A stretch of DNA of 64,000 nucleotides from Lachnospiraceae bacterium FE2018 (lineage in GTDB: Bacteria > Bacillota > Clostridia > Lachnospirales > Lachnospiraceae). The DNA is taken from positions 1-64,000 of the forward strand of contig JNKK01000001.1 in assembly GCA_000702845.1 (NCBI GenBank), in the 5' to 3' direction. The position numbers were made by a program, and so were the translations under genes. The notes under the pieces are model-generated. The model saw only the letters and a list, made by a program, of their open reading frames with translations, was not told the DNA's origin and made no database searches. Below, piece after piece: positions 35,103-43,514 of the stretch (the stretch's first letter is position 1; each line of letters starts with the position of its first letter).

Positions 35103-35518
35103 AGTATTTAAAGGAATTTTTGAAGCGAGGGATGACAGCTGCCTGGGGCGGACCGGTGATTCTGGCGTTTGTCTATCTGGTTCTCGAAAAATGCGGCGTT
35201 GTGACAACGCTCACTGTCTCACAGGTAGTATTAGCCATTATCTCTATGACGATCATGGCATTTATTGCAGCCGGTATCAGCTTTGTTTACCAGGTGGAGC
35301 AACTGCCGCTGGCGATTGCAACGATCATTCAGATGTCAGTCCTGTATTTTGACTATCTGCTGTTTTATCGTCTGAACGGATGGGTTCCGAATGAAGGTCT
35401 GATCACTTTTACTGTTATCTTCGTAGCGGGATTCGTTGTAGTATGGCTGATTGTTTATTTCTGTGCGGTTCGGCCTAGTGTCCGGAAGCTGAATGAGAAA
35501 CTGAACGCCGAAAAATAA
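35099..35518 (+). CDS. DUF3021-family membrane protein
   Basis: The 139-aa protein has four hydrophobic segments (about 15-35, 42-65, 75-95 and 105-130), consistent with DUF3021. These proteins pair with LytTR regulators, probably holding them inactive at the membrane. The start codon (ATG 35099) overlaps the stop of the regulator, so the pair is translationally coupled. No transporter gene follows, unlike in many such loci. Confidence 0.85.
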   Translation: MKYLKEFLKRGMTAAWGGPVILAFVYLVLEKCGVVTTLTVSQVVLAIISMTIMAFIAAGISFVYQVEQLPLAIATIIQMSVLYFDYLLFYRLNGWVPNEGLITFTVIFVAGFVVVWLIVYFCAVRPSVRKLNEKLNAEK

Positions 35519-35597
35519 ACTATGCGTTTCGCCTTACATAGCGCTCTGCGTATCTGGAAAAGATGCTCAGGGCGTTTTTCTATTTGACTATAAGCAA

Positions 35598-35620
35598 AAC
35601 AGTCTCCTCGGAGGCTGTTT
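35598..35620 (+). terminator. Hairpin upstream of truncated virD4
   Basis: AACAGTCTCC and GGAGGCTGTT pair around a short TCG loop and are followed by TTCTGTTT. It ends the LytTR operon or acts as an attenuator before virD4. A second imperfect hairpin (GCGTTTCGCC...GGGCGTTTTTC) precedes it at 35524-35580. Confidence 0.6.
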
Positions 35621-35641
35621 TCTGTTTGGGGAGGTATAGAT

Positions 35642-36211
35642 GTGAAAGAATCCTTTAAAAAAAGTTTACCATATGTAATTACCGTACTGATCGGTACAAA
35701 TATCGGGGAAGCAATCCGGATGACTGCCGGTGATGACGGTATTGAGAAGCTGCAGTCATTTCTGCAGGTACTGCCGGCAGCATTTCATAATCCCCTGCCG
35801 TCATTTCATCCGGTTGATCTGCTGACAGGTGCAGTCGTGGCTACGTTGTTTGCACTGATCATTCAGGTGAAGCGCATGGATGCCAAAAAGTACCGGAAGG
35901 GTATTGAGTATGGATCAGCCCGCTGGGGAACAAGGAAAGATATCCAGCCGTTTATCAATCCGAATTTTCAGCAGAATGTGATCCTGACACAGACAGAGCT
36001 GCTGACGATGGAGAGCCGGCCGAAGAATCCGAAATACGCCAGAAATAAAAATGTGCTGATTATCGGAGGATCCGGATCGGGAAAGACCAGGTTCTGGTTA
36101 AAACCGAATCTTCTGCAGATGCACAGTTCCTATGTGATAACAGACCCGAAGGGCGAAACTAATTATAGCCATTTTTTTATTACATTTTTTCAAAGAAGGG
36201 AGATGCAATAA
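35642..36211 (+). pseudogene. Truncated VirD4/TraG coupling protein (ICE-1)
   Basis: The first about 172 codons match the second-copy VirD4 at 45146: two N-terminal membrane segments, EYGSARWGT, then Walker A GGSGSGKTRFWLKPNLLQM and YVITDPKGE. The family sequence stops at the DPKGE motif (about 36157), and a foreign tail TNYSHFFITFFQRREMQ runs to a stop at the start of the recombinase gene. The Walker B and C-terminal parts, about 400 residues, are missing and not found further right. The interruption is a precise insertion by the following serine-recombinase element. Confidence 0.9.
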
Positions 36212-38665
36212 ATGGCTAAATTTCAAGGTTTCAAGGCTACGGCGTTATATGAAAGGCTTTCCAAAGACGATGAGCTGCAAGGTGAAAGTAATAGTATTCT
36301 GAACCAGAAAAAGTATCTGGAGGATTTCGCGAAAAGGAACGGGTTTGATAACATCCGGCACTTCACCGATGACGGATTTACCGGGACAAACTTCAACCGT
36401 CCGGCTTTCCAGGAGATGCTCAGAGAGGTCGAAGCAGGAACGATAAGTACCGTGATCGTGAAAGACATGAGCAGGTTCGGAAGGAACTACCTTCAGGTCG
36501 GATATTATACTGAGATCCTGTTCCCTCAGAAAGAAGTCAGATTCATTGCCATCAACAACAATGTTGACAGCGAACAGCCTATGGGGAATGATTTCGCTCC
36601 ATTCCTCAACATAATGAATGAGTGGTACGCAAAGGATACGAGCAACAAGATCAAATCCATCTTCAATGCCAGAATGAATGAAGGCCTTCGCTGCAGTGGA
36701 AGTATTCCATACGGATATAACAGACTGCCCGATGATAAGCAGACGTTAGTCGTTGATCCGGTCGCCTCAGAAGTGGTCAGACAAATATTTGAATTTGCTG
36801 CTGAGGGAAAAGGACCGACAGCGATAGCTGCAGAACTCGAGAAAGAGAAGGTCCTGATCCCTTCTGCTTATACTGCGAAATACCATCCCGAGCAGTCAAA
36901 TAAGAAAGCGAAGGAGGGTAGTTGTAACTGGAGCTGCACCACTGTTTCCGAGATACTCCGCAGAAAGGAATACCTTGGGCATACAGTCCTTAAGAAGTCT
37001 TTCAAACCAAGCTTCAAGATGGACCGAAGGAGTGTAGATCCTGAGGACTGGCTCGTATTTGAGAACACGCATGAGCCGATCATAGATCAGGAACTATGGG
37101 ATAAAGCACAGAAGAGTCTGGATAAGGGGCGGAAAAGGCAGAGTATGCCATATGGCTACTATACCAATTCCCACCGACTGTGCGGATATCTCTTCTGCGC
37201 TGACTGCGGCCACCGTATGTCTATCAATCATCATAAACGCAAAGACGGATCCGATGTATTCTCATTCAGATGCGGTAATTACTCAAACAATGGTAAAAAC
37301 TGCACGGCACATTATATAGCAGCAAATACGATAGAGAAGTTGCTCCTGCAAGCGATCCAGAGATTATCCAGAAGAGTGATAAAGGACGAGAATGTTTTTG
37401 CAGCCAGTCTTAAGGAAGCTTATGAACAGGAGCTGAAAAAGCGCCCGGTCGCAAACCGATCCAAGCTCAAAGAGTCGGAGAAACGTTTCGATGAACTCGA
37501 CAGACTGATCAGGTCATTATACGAGAATTATTCCAAGGGAGTACTGCCGGAACGGCAATACCTGTCTATTATGAAGAGCTACGCTGAGGAACAGGATGCG
37601 TTGGAGAAGCAGATAGCGGAGTTAAAGGCTGAAGCGGTCGAATCTGATCCTCCGGCATTCAAGGGGGATCGATTCATCGAGATAGTTAAGAAGTACAAGA
37701 ATCCTACAGAGCTTACCGATGAGATGCTTCGTGAACTGGTCGATAAGGTCCTTGTTCATGAGAAGGTCAAGGAAGAGGATAAAACAAGTCAGAGAATAGA
37801 GATCATCTTCAATTTTGTCGGTCCTGTTGATCTTACGCCTTTGCCTGAAGAAGTGCAGGAGGCAGAGAAGAAGAAAGTACACGAGGCTGAGCAAAAGGCC
37901 GTAAAAAAAGAGAAGAAGAAAAAGGAAAAGAAAGCAAAAGAAAAGAAGAAACGCGAGAACAAACGGAAGGCAGCTATGGAGAAGCGCCTTGCCGAAAACG
38001 ACGGGCATCTGTATCCTCAGAAAATATGTCCTCAGTGCGGGGAGCCGTTCTGGCCTAATACAGCGCGACAGATCTACTGTAATAAGCAGTGTACCAAGGA
38101 TCATTATTCAGATGTGCTGCACGAAAGGCGCAGAGAAGAAAAAGGCGATCACACATTCAGACAAAAGAATTGCGTGATTTGCGGAAAACCTTTCTGGCCT
38201 GTCAACGGACAGCAGGAAGTCTGCTCTGAGGAGTGCAAAGATATCCGAGATAAGCGGTACAGACGCAAATTATATGACGAAGTCCTTGCTGAAAAGGCAA
38301 AGAAAAAATGGGCATTGAAGAAAGAACTGCGTTTGTCTGAGAACGAAGGTCATCCTTATCCTAAGAGGATCTGTGAATACTGCGGCAAAGAATACTGGCC
38401 GAACAAGCATCATCAGAAATATTGTTGCAAACTCTGCGGTGAGAGAGATTTTACCGCCAAGAATAAGTTAAGGGATAAGTCCGCGAAGGAAGGTCATAAC
38501 TTCTACAAGACCACCTGTGTTGAGTGCGGCAAAGAGTTTTGGCCAGTAGGACCGGCTCAGGTCGTATGCTCTGAGGAGTGTCGTAAGAAACGGCAGAGGA
38601 AACTGGCAAAACAACGACGAGCAGCTGATGAGGCATTAATGAAAGGTTTATCTGCAACGAAATGA
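36212..38665 (+). CDS. Large serine recombinase with four C-terminal zinc fingers
   Basis: The 817-aa protein has a catalytic resolvase domain (YERLS with Ser17; about 8-155), a recombinase domain (about 165-300), a zinc ribbon (CADCGHRMS ... CGNYSNNGKNC, about 330-375) and a coiled coil (about 400-480). These are the usual parts of TnpX/Tn5397-type large serine recombinases. It then adds about 250 residues: a Lys/Glu-rich linker (about 550-600) and four similar C-x2-C ... WP ... C ... C fingers near residues 604, 652, 718 and 767 (CPQCGEPFWP, CVICGKPFWP, CEYCGKEYWP, CVECGKEFWP). Typical members are near 550 aa. The tail may provide extra DNA-target recognition. Confidence 0.92.
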   Translation: MAKFQGFKATALYERLSKDDELQGESNSILNQKKYLEDFAKRNGFDNIRHFTDDGFTGTNFNRPAFQEMLREVEAGTISTVIVKDMSRFGRNYLQVGYYTEILFPQKEVRFIAINNNVDSEQPMGNDFAPFLNIMNEWYAKDTSNKIKSIFNARMNEGLRCSGSIPYGYNRLPDDKQTLVVDPVASEVVRQIFEFAAEGKGPTAIAAELEKEKVLIPSAYTAKYHPEQSNKKAKEGSCNWSCTTVSEILRRKEYLGHTVLKKSFKPSFKMDRRSVDPEDWLVFENTHEPIIDQELWDKAQKSLDKGRKRQSMPYGYYTNSHRLCGYLFCADCGHRMSINHHKRKDGSDVFSFRCGNYSNNGKNCTAHYIAANTIEKLLLQAIQRLSRRVIKDENVFAASLKEAYEQELKKRPVANRSKLKESEKRFDELDRLIRSLYENYSKGVLPERQYLSIMKSYAEEQDALEKQIAELKAEAVESDPPAFKGDRFIEIVKKYKNPTELTDEMLRELVDKVLVHEKVKEEDKTSQRIEIIFNFVGPVDLTPLPEEVQEAEKKKVHEAEQKAVKKEKKKKEKKAKEKKKRENKRKAAMEKRLAENDGHLYPQKICPQCGEPFWPNTARQIYCNKQCTKDHYSDVLHERRREEKGDHTFRQKNCVICGKPFWPVNGQQEVCSEECKDIRDKRYRRKLYDEVLAEKAKKKWALKKELRLSENEGHPYPKRICEYCGKEYWPNKHHQKYCCKLCGERDFTAKNKLRDKSAKEGHNFYKTTCVECGKEFWPVGPAQVVCSEECRKKRQRKLAKQRRAADEALMKGLSATK

Positions 38666-38712
38666 TCCGGGGCATCAATACGAAGTCCCGGATCAAAGAA
38701 AGCGAGGTTGCT

Positions 38713-38850
38713 ATGAAAAAGAGATTCAAGTTTGATGATTATGAGATCAGGATCCTGATACTGGCACTCAATGAGCTGAGAAACCAGCTGATCAGGGAAG
38801 AAAGGTACACTGATGCAGTCGATGAGCTGCTGATAAAATTATTTGACTGA
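38713..38850 (+). CDS. Small helical protein of unknown function
   Basis: The 45-aa protein MKKRFKFDDYEIRILILAL... is predicted entirely helical with a charged/hydrophobic pattern. It starts at ATG 38713 after AGCGAGG. Small genes like this commonly accompany recombinases in clostridial elements. No function can be named. Confidence 0.55.
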   Translation: MKKRFKFDDYEIRILILALNELRNQLIREERYTDAVDELLIKLFD

Positions 38851-39023
38851 TGAAGGGGGTGCTTTCAAAAAACTGCCCGAAAAAGGGGGAAAATCGCATC
38901 ATTTTCATGCTGTAGAGCTGTAATTTTACATACGTTATTGATAACAGGATATATCTATCAGGCCGCTGTTTTGAGTCTTTCAAAAGGCGGCTTTTGACTT
39001 GGAAAAATGAGGAGGGTCCCCGA

Positions 39024-39320
39024 ATGGCAAAGAAGAATGTAACGAAAGAAGAGCGTGAGACGATCGTGAACTTTAATGAGGCAGAAGATACAGCTGTGAT
39101 CTACACTTTCAACAATGACCTGAAGAAGAGGCTGGCAGCATTTGCAAAGAAGTATCCGGATCTCTGTAAGCTGACCGTTGACGATGCCGATTTCGGCAGC
39201 GTGACATACGAGATCCAGAAGTCTAGAATCTCTATCCGACTGGTAGGACCATACAGTGAAGAGCGCAGGAGAGCTGCAAGTGAATATGCAAAGAAGAACG
39301 GCATCAATAATAGAAAATAG
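39024..39320 (+). CDS. Small element-associated protein (98 aa)
   Basis: The protein begins MAKKNVTKEERETIVNFNEAEDTAVIYT and ends RAASEYAKKNGINNRK. This pattern is frequent in Firmicute phages and integrative elements, but its function is not established. GAGGAGGG precedes the start by ten bases. The middle carries PDLCKLTVDDADFGSVTYEI. It is not obviously a DNA-binding protein. Confidence 0.7.
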   Translation: MAKKNVTKEERETIVNFNEAEDTAVIYTFNNDLKKRLAAFAKKYPDLCKLTVDDADFGSVTYEIQKSRISIRLVGPYSEERRRAASEYAKKNGINNRK

Positions 39321-39393
39321 CAAGTTGAATCAAGTAGTTATCCGTGGTATTTTAAAGATGATAATCATAGTAATTACAGCAGGAGAAAGCATT

Positions 39394-39591
39394 ATGGCGC
39401 GACCAAAGAAAAATGGTACTTATCTGAATGTCTGCATTGAAACTCCTATCTATGAAAGATTGGAAGCTCTTTGTGATGACGCAGGGCAGACGAAGACAGT
39501 TGCTGTTGAGAGAGCATTAACAGCATATCTTGATAATTACGAAGAAAAACAAAAGATACTTAAAGAGCTGGAAAGCAGCTCCATGAAATAA
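39394..39591 (+). CDS. Ribbon-helix-helix-like small protein
   Basis: The 65-aa protein begins MARPKKNGTYLNVCIETPIYERLEALCDDAG and continues KTVAVERALTAYL. This is the strand-helix-helix pattern of CopG/Arc-type regulators or relaxosome accessory proteins. It starts at ATG 39394 with AGGAGAAA upstream and ends 17 bp before hsdM, so it may regulate the restriction-modification genes. No toxin partner is beside it. Confidence 0.6.
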   Translation: MARPKKNGTYLNVCIETPIYERLEALCDDAGQTKTVAVERALTAYLDNYEEKQKILKELESSSMK

Positions 39592-39608
39592 AGAAAGGGG
39601 CTGTGATA

Positions 39609-40646
39609 ATGGCTGATATCAAGAAAGAACAGGAACGCGAAGAGCTGCATCGCGCAATATGGGCTATTGCAGATGATTTACGCGGATCCGTTGATGGATG
39701 GGATTTCAAGAGTTATGTTCTTGGAACTATGTTCTATCGCTATATATCTGAGAACCTTAATAATTATATCAATCAAGGCGAGAGGGATGCAGGGAATACC
39801 GACTTCGATTACGCGAAAATGTCGGACATTGATGCGGAGGAGGCAAGAGAAGGTCTAATTGAAGAAAAAGGTTTCTTTATCCTTCCGTCAGAATTATTTT
39901 GCAATGTCAGAAAAAGAGCTCCTTATGATGAAAATCTGAATATGACTTTGGAGACGGTCTTCAACCATATTGAAGATTCTGCAAAAGGCAGCGTTTCAGA
40001 AAACAGCTTTGCCGGCCTGTTTGATGACTTCGATGTCAACAGTAACAAGTTGGGCGCTACTGTAGCGAAGCGTAATGAAAAGCTGGTTAAGTTGCTTAAT
40101 GGTGTAGGGGATATGAATCTTGGCGATGTTAAAGGCCATGACATCGATGCTTTCGGAGATGCCTATGAATATCTGATGACGATGTATGCGTCGAATGCTG
40201 GTAAATCCGGCGGTGAATTCTTCACTCCTGCAGATATTTCAGAACTCCTGACAAGATTAGGAACGGTTGGGAAAACTGAAGTCAATAAGGTTTATGATCC
40301 AGCATGTGGTTCGGGATCACTCCTGCTGAAGGCAGAGAAAGTGCTTGGACGAGATGGAGTCCGCAATGGTTTTTTCGGACAGGAAATAAATATCACGACA
40401 TACAACCTATGTCGTATTAACATGTTCTTGCACGATATTGGATTTGATCATTTTGATATAGCGTGTGAGGATACTTTGACAAGTCCGCAGCATTGGGATG
40501 ATGAACCGTTTGAACTTATCGTCTCAAATGCTCGTGAAGTATTTGGACTAACCGCCAGAAACCGCATAAATAAAGGCTTTCCGGGGCATACGCCTCTTTT
40601 TTTATGCCCTGAGACAAGGGCTGTGAGGCACCGGATGGCAGCATAG
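39609..40646 (+). pseudogene. hsdM: Truncated type I restriction-modification methyltransferase (HsdM)
   Basis: The frame starts MADIKKEQEREELHRAIW and contains the HsdM helical domain, GKSGGEFFTPADISELL and SAM motif DPACGSGSLLLKAEK. It breaks at FELIVSN, exactly before the catalytic PPY of the NPPY motif. The remaining about 40 codons (AREVFGLTARNR...) are unrelated read-through into the next element. A full HsdM is about 500-530 aa, so the protein cannot methylate. No hsdS or hsdR is nearby. Confidence 0.88.
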
Positions 40647-40701
40647 AGGCAGATGCGCCTAAGCTGGCGCAAAGAAAACTGAATAACGAGTACAGGCGAT
40701 A

Positions 40702-40750
40702 AGACGTTTATTTGTTTCCCTTCGGGGACTCAGGTAAACGTCTTTTTTTT
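40702..40750 (+). terminator. Strong terminator before repA of ICE-2
   Basis: AGACGTTTA (40702-40710) and TAAACGTCT (40735-40743) are perfectly complementary and followed by eight T residues. An inner CCCTTCGGGG tetraloop hairpin lies in the loop. A further weak terminator-like segment (AGGC/GCCT plus eight T) is at 40574-40602. They insulate the RepA gene from the broken hsdM. Confidence 0.85.
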
Positions 40751-40773
40751 GCCGATACATACGGAGGGACGAT

Positions 40774-41715
40774 ATGAGTTTCGATTATTTTTACGGTCCG
40801 GATGATGCAGAGCAGTATTCGTTCTACCGTATTCCGAAGAAGTTGATAACCGGGGACGAGTTCCAGGAGATCAGCACGGAGGCAAAGCTGCTGTACGGCC
40901 TGATGCTCGACCGGCTTCAGCTGTCCATACGGAACCAGTGGTTTGACGCTCTCAACCGCGTCTATATCATCTACACGGTCGAAGACATCATGACCGATCT
41001 ACACTGCGGGAATCAGAAAGCCTGCAAGATGCTTTCGGAGCTTGAGAACAAAATCGGGCTGATCAAGCGGAAACGTCAGGGGCTGGGAAAGCCTTCCCTG
41101 ATCTACGTTCTGAAGTTTTCCACAGGCAGTCCACAGAATGATACGGAATCACATTTCAAGAAATGTGAAAATCACACTTCTGGGGATGTGAATATCACAT
41201 CTTCGGACGTGTGGAAATCACACGGAAATAATACTGATCTTAATAATACTGAATTGAATAAGACCAATCCTATCTATCCATCGCCGGAAGCACAGCCGGC
41301 ATCGGCAAAGATCACCGTTTCGATTGATGGGATGAGAAGGGATGAGATGGAGGAACGAAGATCGTATGAAGAATATTTCAGAGATCATCTTGCCATTGAA
41401 GACTTAAAGATCAGTTATCCGTATGACCACGGACGCATTGAGGAGATTTTGGAGCTTATGATCGATACCGTATGCAGCTCTGCAAAGACAATCCGCTGTG
41501 CCGGAGAAGATCGGCCGGTGGAGGTCGTGAAGAGCCGGTTCATGAAGCTGGGCTATGAGCATATCCAGTATGTCCTGGACTGCATCCATGAGAACACCAC
41601 GGATATCAGAAACATCAAGGCGTACATGCTCACTACGCTGTATAACGCGCCGCTGACCATCGACCACTACTATCAGACGAAGGTCAACCACGATTTATAC
41701 GGCTGGAAAGAATAG
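40774..41715 (+). CDS. RepA-like replication initiator (ICE-2)
   Basis: The 313-aa protein parallels the ICE-1 RepA: QYSFYRIPKKLI, STEAKLLYGLMLDRLQLS, IYTVEDIMTDLHCGNQKACKML, LGKPSLIYVLKF, and the C-terminal PLTIDHYYQTKVNHD. It probably initiates intracellular replication of the element. ATG 40774 follows ACGGAGGGACG. ParA starts 8 bp after its stop. Confidence 0.85.
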   Translation: MSFDYFYGPDDAEQYSFYRIPKKLITGDEFQEISTEAKLLYGLMLDRLQLSIRNQWFDALNRVYIIYTVEDIMTDLHCGNQKACKMLSELENKIGLIKRKRQGLGKPSLIYVLKFSTGSPQNDTESHFKKCENHTSGDVNITSSDVWKSHGNNTDLNNTELNKTNPIYPSPEAQPASAKITVSIDGMRRDEMEERRSYEEYFRDHLAIEDLKISYPYDHGRIEEILELMIDTVCSSAKTIRCAGEDRPVEVVKSRFMKLGYEHIQYVLDCIHENTTDIRNIKAYMLTTLYNAPLTIDHYYQTKVNHDLYGWKE

Positions 41716-41723
41716 GAGGACGT

Positions 41724-42551
41724 ATGAAGGACAAACCAACAGTGATCTGTGTTGTCAACCAAAAAGGCGGCACGGCAAAAACGACGACGGTGGAGAATCT
41801 CGGAATCGGGCTTGCACGGGAAGGAAAGAAAGTGCTTCTGGTGGACACTGATCCGCAGGGATCGCTGACGATCAGCCTTGGATATCCCAGACCGGATGAT
41901 CTGGAGACCACGCTGTTTGATCTTCTGAACAAGACGATCAATGAAGACGCGATACAGCCTGCGGAAGGGATTCTTCACCAGCAGGAAGGCATCGACCTGA
42001 TACCGGCAAACATCTCTCTTGCCGGTCTTGAGGTGGCGCTGGTCAACACGATGAACCGTGAACGGATTCTGAAACAGTTTCTGGAGCCGGTCAAGAAGGA
42101 TTATGACTATGTGCTTCTGGACTGTATGCCCAGCCTTGGGATGCTGACCGTCAATGCGCTGGCAGCGGCGGACACCACACTGATTCCGGTGCAGGCCAAT
42201 TACCTTTCCGCGAAAGGATTGGAACAGCTGCTCCAGACGATCAACAAGGTGAAGCGGCAGATCAATCCGAAGCTGCGGATCGAGGGCATTCTGCTGACCA
42301 TGGTGGACAGCCGGACGAATTATGCCAAAGAGATTTCTTCCCTGATCCGTGATACCTACGGCGGACATATCCGGGTGTTTAACACCGAGATTCCCCGTTC
42401 GGTCAGGGCTGCGGAGATCAGTTCCGAAGGGAAAAGCATTTTCCTGCATGATCCCAAAGGGAAAGTCGCGGAGGCATATCAGAAACTGACAAAGGAGGTG
42501 CAGGCCAATGTCGAAAAAAGGCGCAAACATCAGCTTGAGCAGCTACGATGA
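41724..42551 (+). CDS. ParA-family ATPase (ICE-2)
   Basis: The 275-aa protein has NQKGGTAKTTTVENLG, DTDPQGSLTISLG and YVLLDCMPSLGMLTVNALAA. It is clearly homologous to the ParA at 26264. Its 3' end overlaps the parB start by 44 bp in a different frame, which is the normal compact arrangement that ICE-1 has lost through insertion of the surface-protein gene. Confidence 0.9.
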   Translation: MKDKPTVICVVNQKGGTAKTTTVENLGIGLAREGKKVLLVDTDPQGSLTISLGYPRPDDLETTLFDLLNKTINEDAIQPAEGILHQQEGIDLIPANISLAGLEVALVNTMNRERILKQFLEPVKKDYDYVLLDCMPSLGMLTVNALAAADTTLIPVQANYLSAKGLEQLLQTINKVKRQINPKLRIEGILLTMVDSRTNYAKEISSLIRDTYGGHIRVFNTEIPRSVRAAEISSEGKSIFLHDPKGKVAEAYQKLTKEVQANVEKRRKHQLEQLR

Positions 42552-43446
42552 TATCTTCTCAACCGAGGAGAGCCGTGCTGACCAGGCTGCGGAGAAGGTG
42601 CAGGAAATACCGCTTTCCGAGCTGCATCCGTTCAAAAATCACCCGTTCAAAGTGCTGGATGACGAATCCATGGAAAGGACCGTGGAAAGCATACGCCGGT
42701 ACGGTGTCATGGTTCCCGCTATTGCGAGGCCGTCGCCGAATGGCGGCTATGAAATGATCTCCGGCCACAGACGGCATCACGCTTCCGAGCTTGCCGGGAA
42801 AGATACCATGCCCGTGATTATCCGGGAAATGGACGACGACGCAGCGACAATCCTGATGGTGGACAGCAACTTGCAGCGTGAAGAGCTGCTTCCCAGTGAG
42901 AGGGCGTTCGCCTATCGGATGAAGAATGAAGCCATGAAGCGGCAGGCTGGAAGACCCGGAAAAGAAAATGTGGGACAAGTTGTCCCTGATTTCTTCGGGA
43001 AGCGGACAACAGAGCTGATCGGTGAGGCTGCCGGGGAAAGCTACAAGCAGGTTCAGCGGTTTATCCGCCTGACATATCTGATCCCGGAGCTTCTGGATAT
43101 GGTCGATCAGAGGAAGCTGGCATTCAATCCGGCGGTGGAGCTTTCCTACTTGAAGCCCGAAGAACAGAAAGACTTCCTGGAGGCAATGGATTACGCGCAG
43201 GCAACGCCGTCCCTGTCACAGGCACAGCGGATCAAGAAATACAGTCAGGAAGGCAAATGCTCATTGGATGTGATGTGCGCTGTCATGGATGAGGTCAAAA
43301 AGGATGACATGAGCAAGGTCACGATCTCCCATGAAGTGCTTCGGAAGTATTTCCCGAAGTCGTATACGCCGAAACAGATGGAGGACACGATTATCCGGCT
43401 GCTGGAACAGTGGCAGCGGCGAAAACAGAGAGAACAGGCAAGGTAA
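42508..43446 (+). CDS. ParB-family partition protein (ICE-2)
   Basis: The 312-aa protein has ELHPFKNHPFKVLDDESM, GHRRHHASELAG, DDDAATILMVDSNLQRE, a helix-turn-helix (ESYKQVQRFIRLTYLIPEL) and the KYFPKSYTPKQMEDTI end. ATG 42508 lies inside the end of parA with AAAGGAGG upstream. A variable central segment (about 150-170) differs from ICE-1 ParB while the flanking parts are very similar. Confidence 0.9.
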   Translation: MSKKGANISLSSYDDIFSTEESRADQAAEKVQEIPLSELHPFKNHPFKVLDDESMERTVESIRRYGVMVPAIARPSPNGGYEMISGHRRHHASELAGKDTMPVIIREMDDDAATILMVDSNLQREELLPSERAFAYRMKNEAMKRQAGRPGKENVGQVVPDFFGKRTTELIGEAAGESYKQVQRFIRLTYLIPELLDMVDQRKLAFNPAVELSYLKPEEQKDFLEAMDYAQATPSLSQAQRIKKYSQEGKCSLDVMCAVMDEVKKDDMSKVTISHEVLRKYFPKSYTPKQMEDTIIRLLEQWQRRKQREQAR

Positions 43447-43494
43447 CGGTCATTTCTTCGCAGTAATGCAGAGAGATGGCCGCTTTTTTTATTT
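43445..43494 (+). repeat. Intergenic hairpin repeat, unit 1
   Basis: After parB, CGGTCATTTCTTCGCAGTAATGC leads to GATGGCCGCTTTTTTTATTT: outer arms GGTCAT/ATGGCC with a T-tract. The same about 48-bp unit recurs at 44037 between the next two genes with few changes. It is a terminator/attenuator-type element propagated between genes of the module. Confidence 0.75.
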
Positions 43495-43514
43495 CACGAA
43501 GGGAGAAAACACAG

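Larger units (their letters stand above)
23693..36157 (+). mobile_element. ICE-1 remnant (left module of an integrative conjugative element)
   Basis: Directly after the tRNA-Arg comes a syntenic set typical of clostridial ICEs: DUF5688, a Cys-rich small protein, RepA, ParA, ParB, PcfB/DUF3801 and a VirD4/TraG coupling protein. A surface-protein gene and a LytTR-DUF3021 pair are inserted as cargo. The module ends abruptly inside virD4. The genes for VirB4, VirB6, peptidase, topoisomerase, relaxase and integrase that normally follow are absent. The left boundary is inferred from the tRNA; the right boundary is the virD4 break. Confidence 0.75.
36156..40527 (+). mobile_element. Serine-recombinase element inserted in virD4 (IME-like), right end lost
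   Basis: The left junction is the virD4 DPKGE codon stretch, probably at a GA dinucleotide near 36156. Contents: a large serine recombinase, three small genes and an hsdM 5' portion. The right junction is the break inside hsdM near 40527, where a second ICE module begins. No virD4 3' half is present to the right, so the element's right end has been deleted or replaced. Serine-recombinase IMEs targeting traG-type genes of ICEs are known. Confidence 0.65.
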
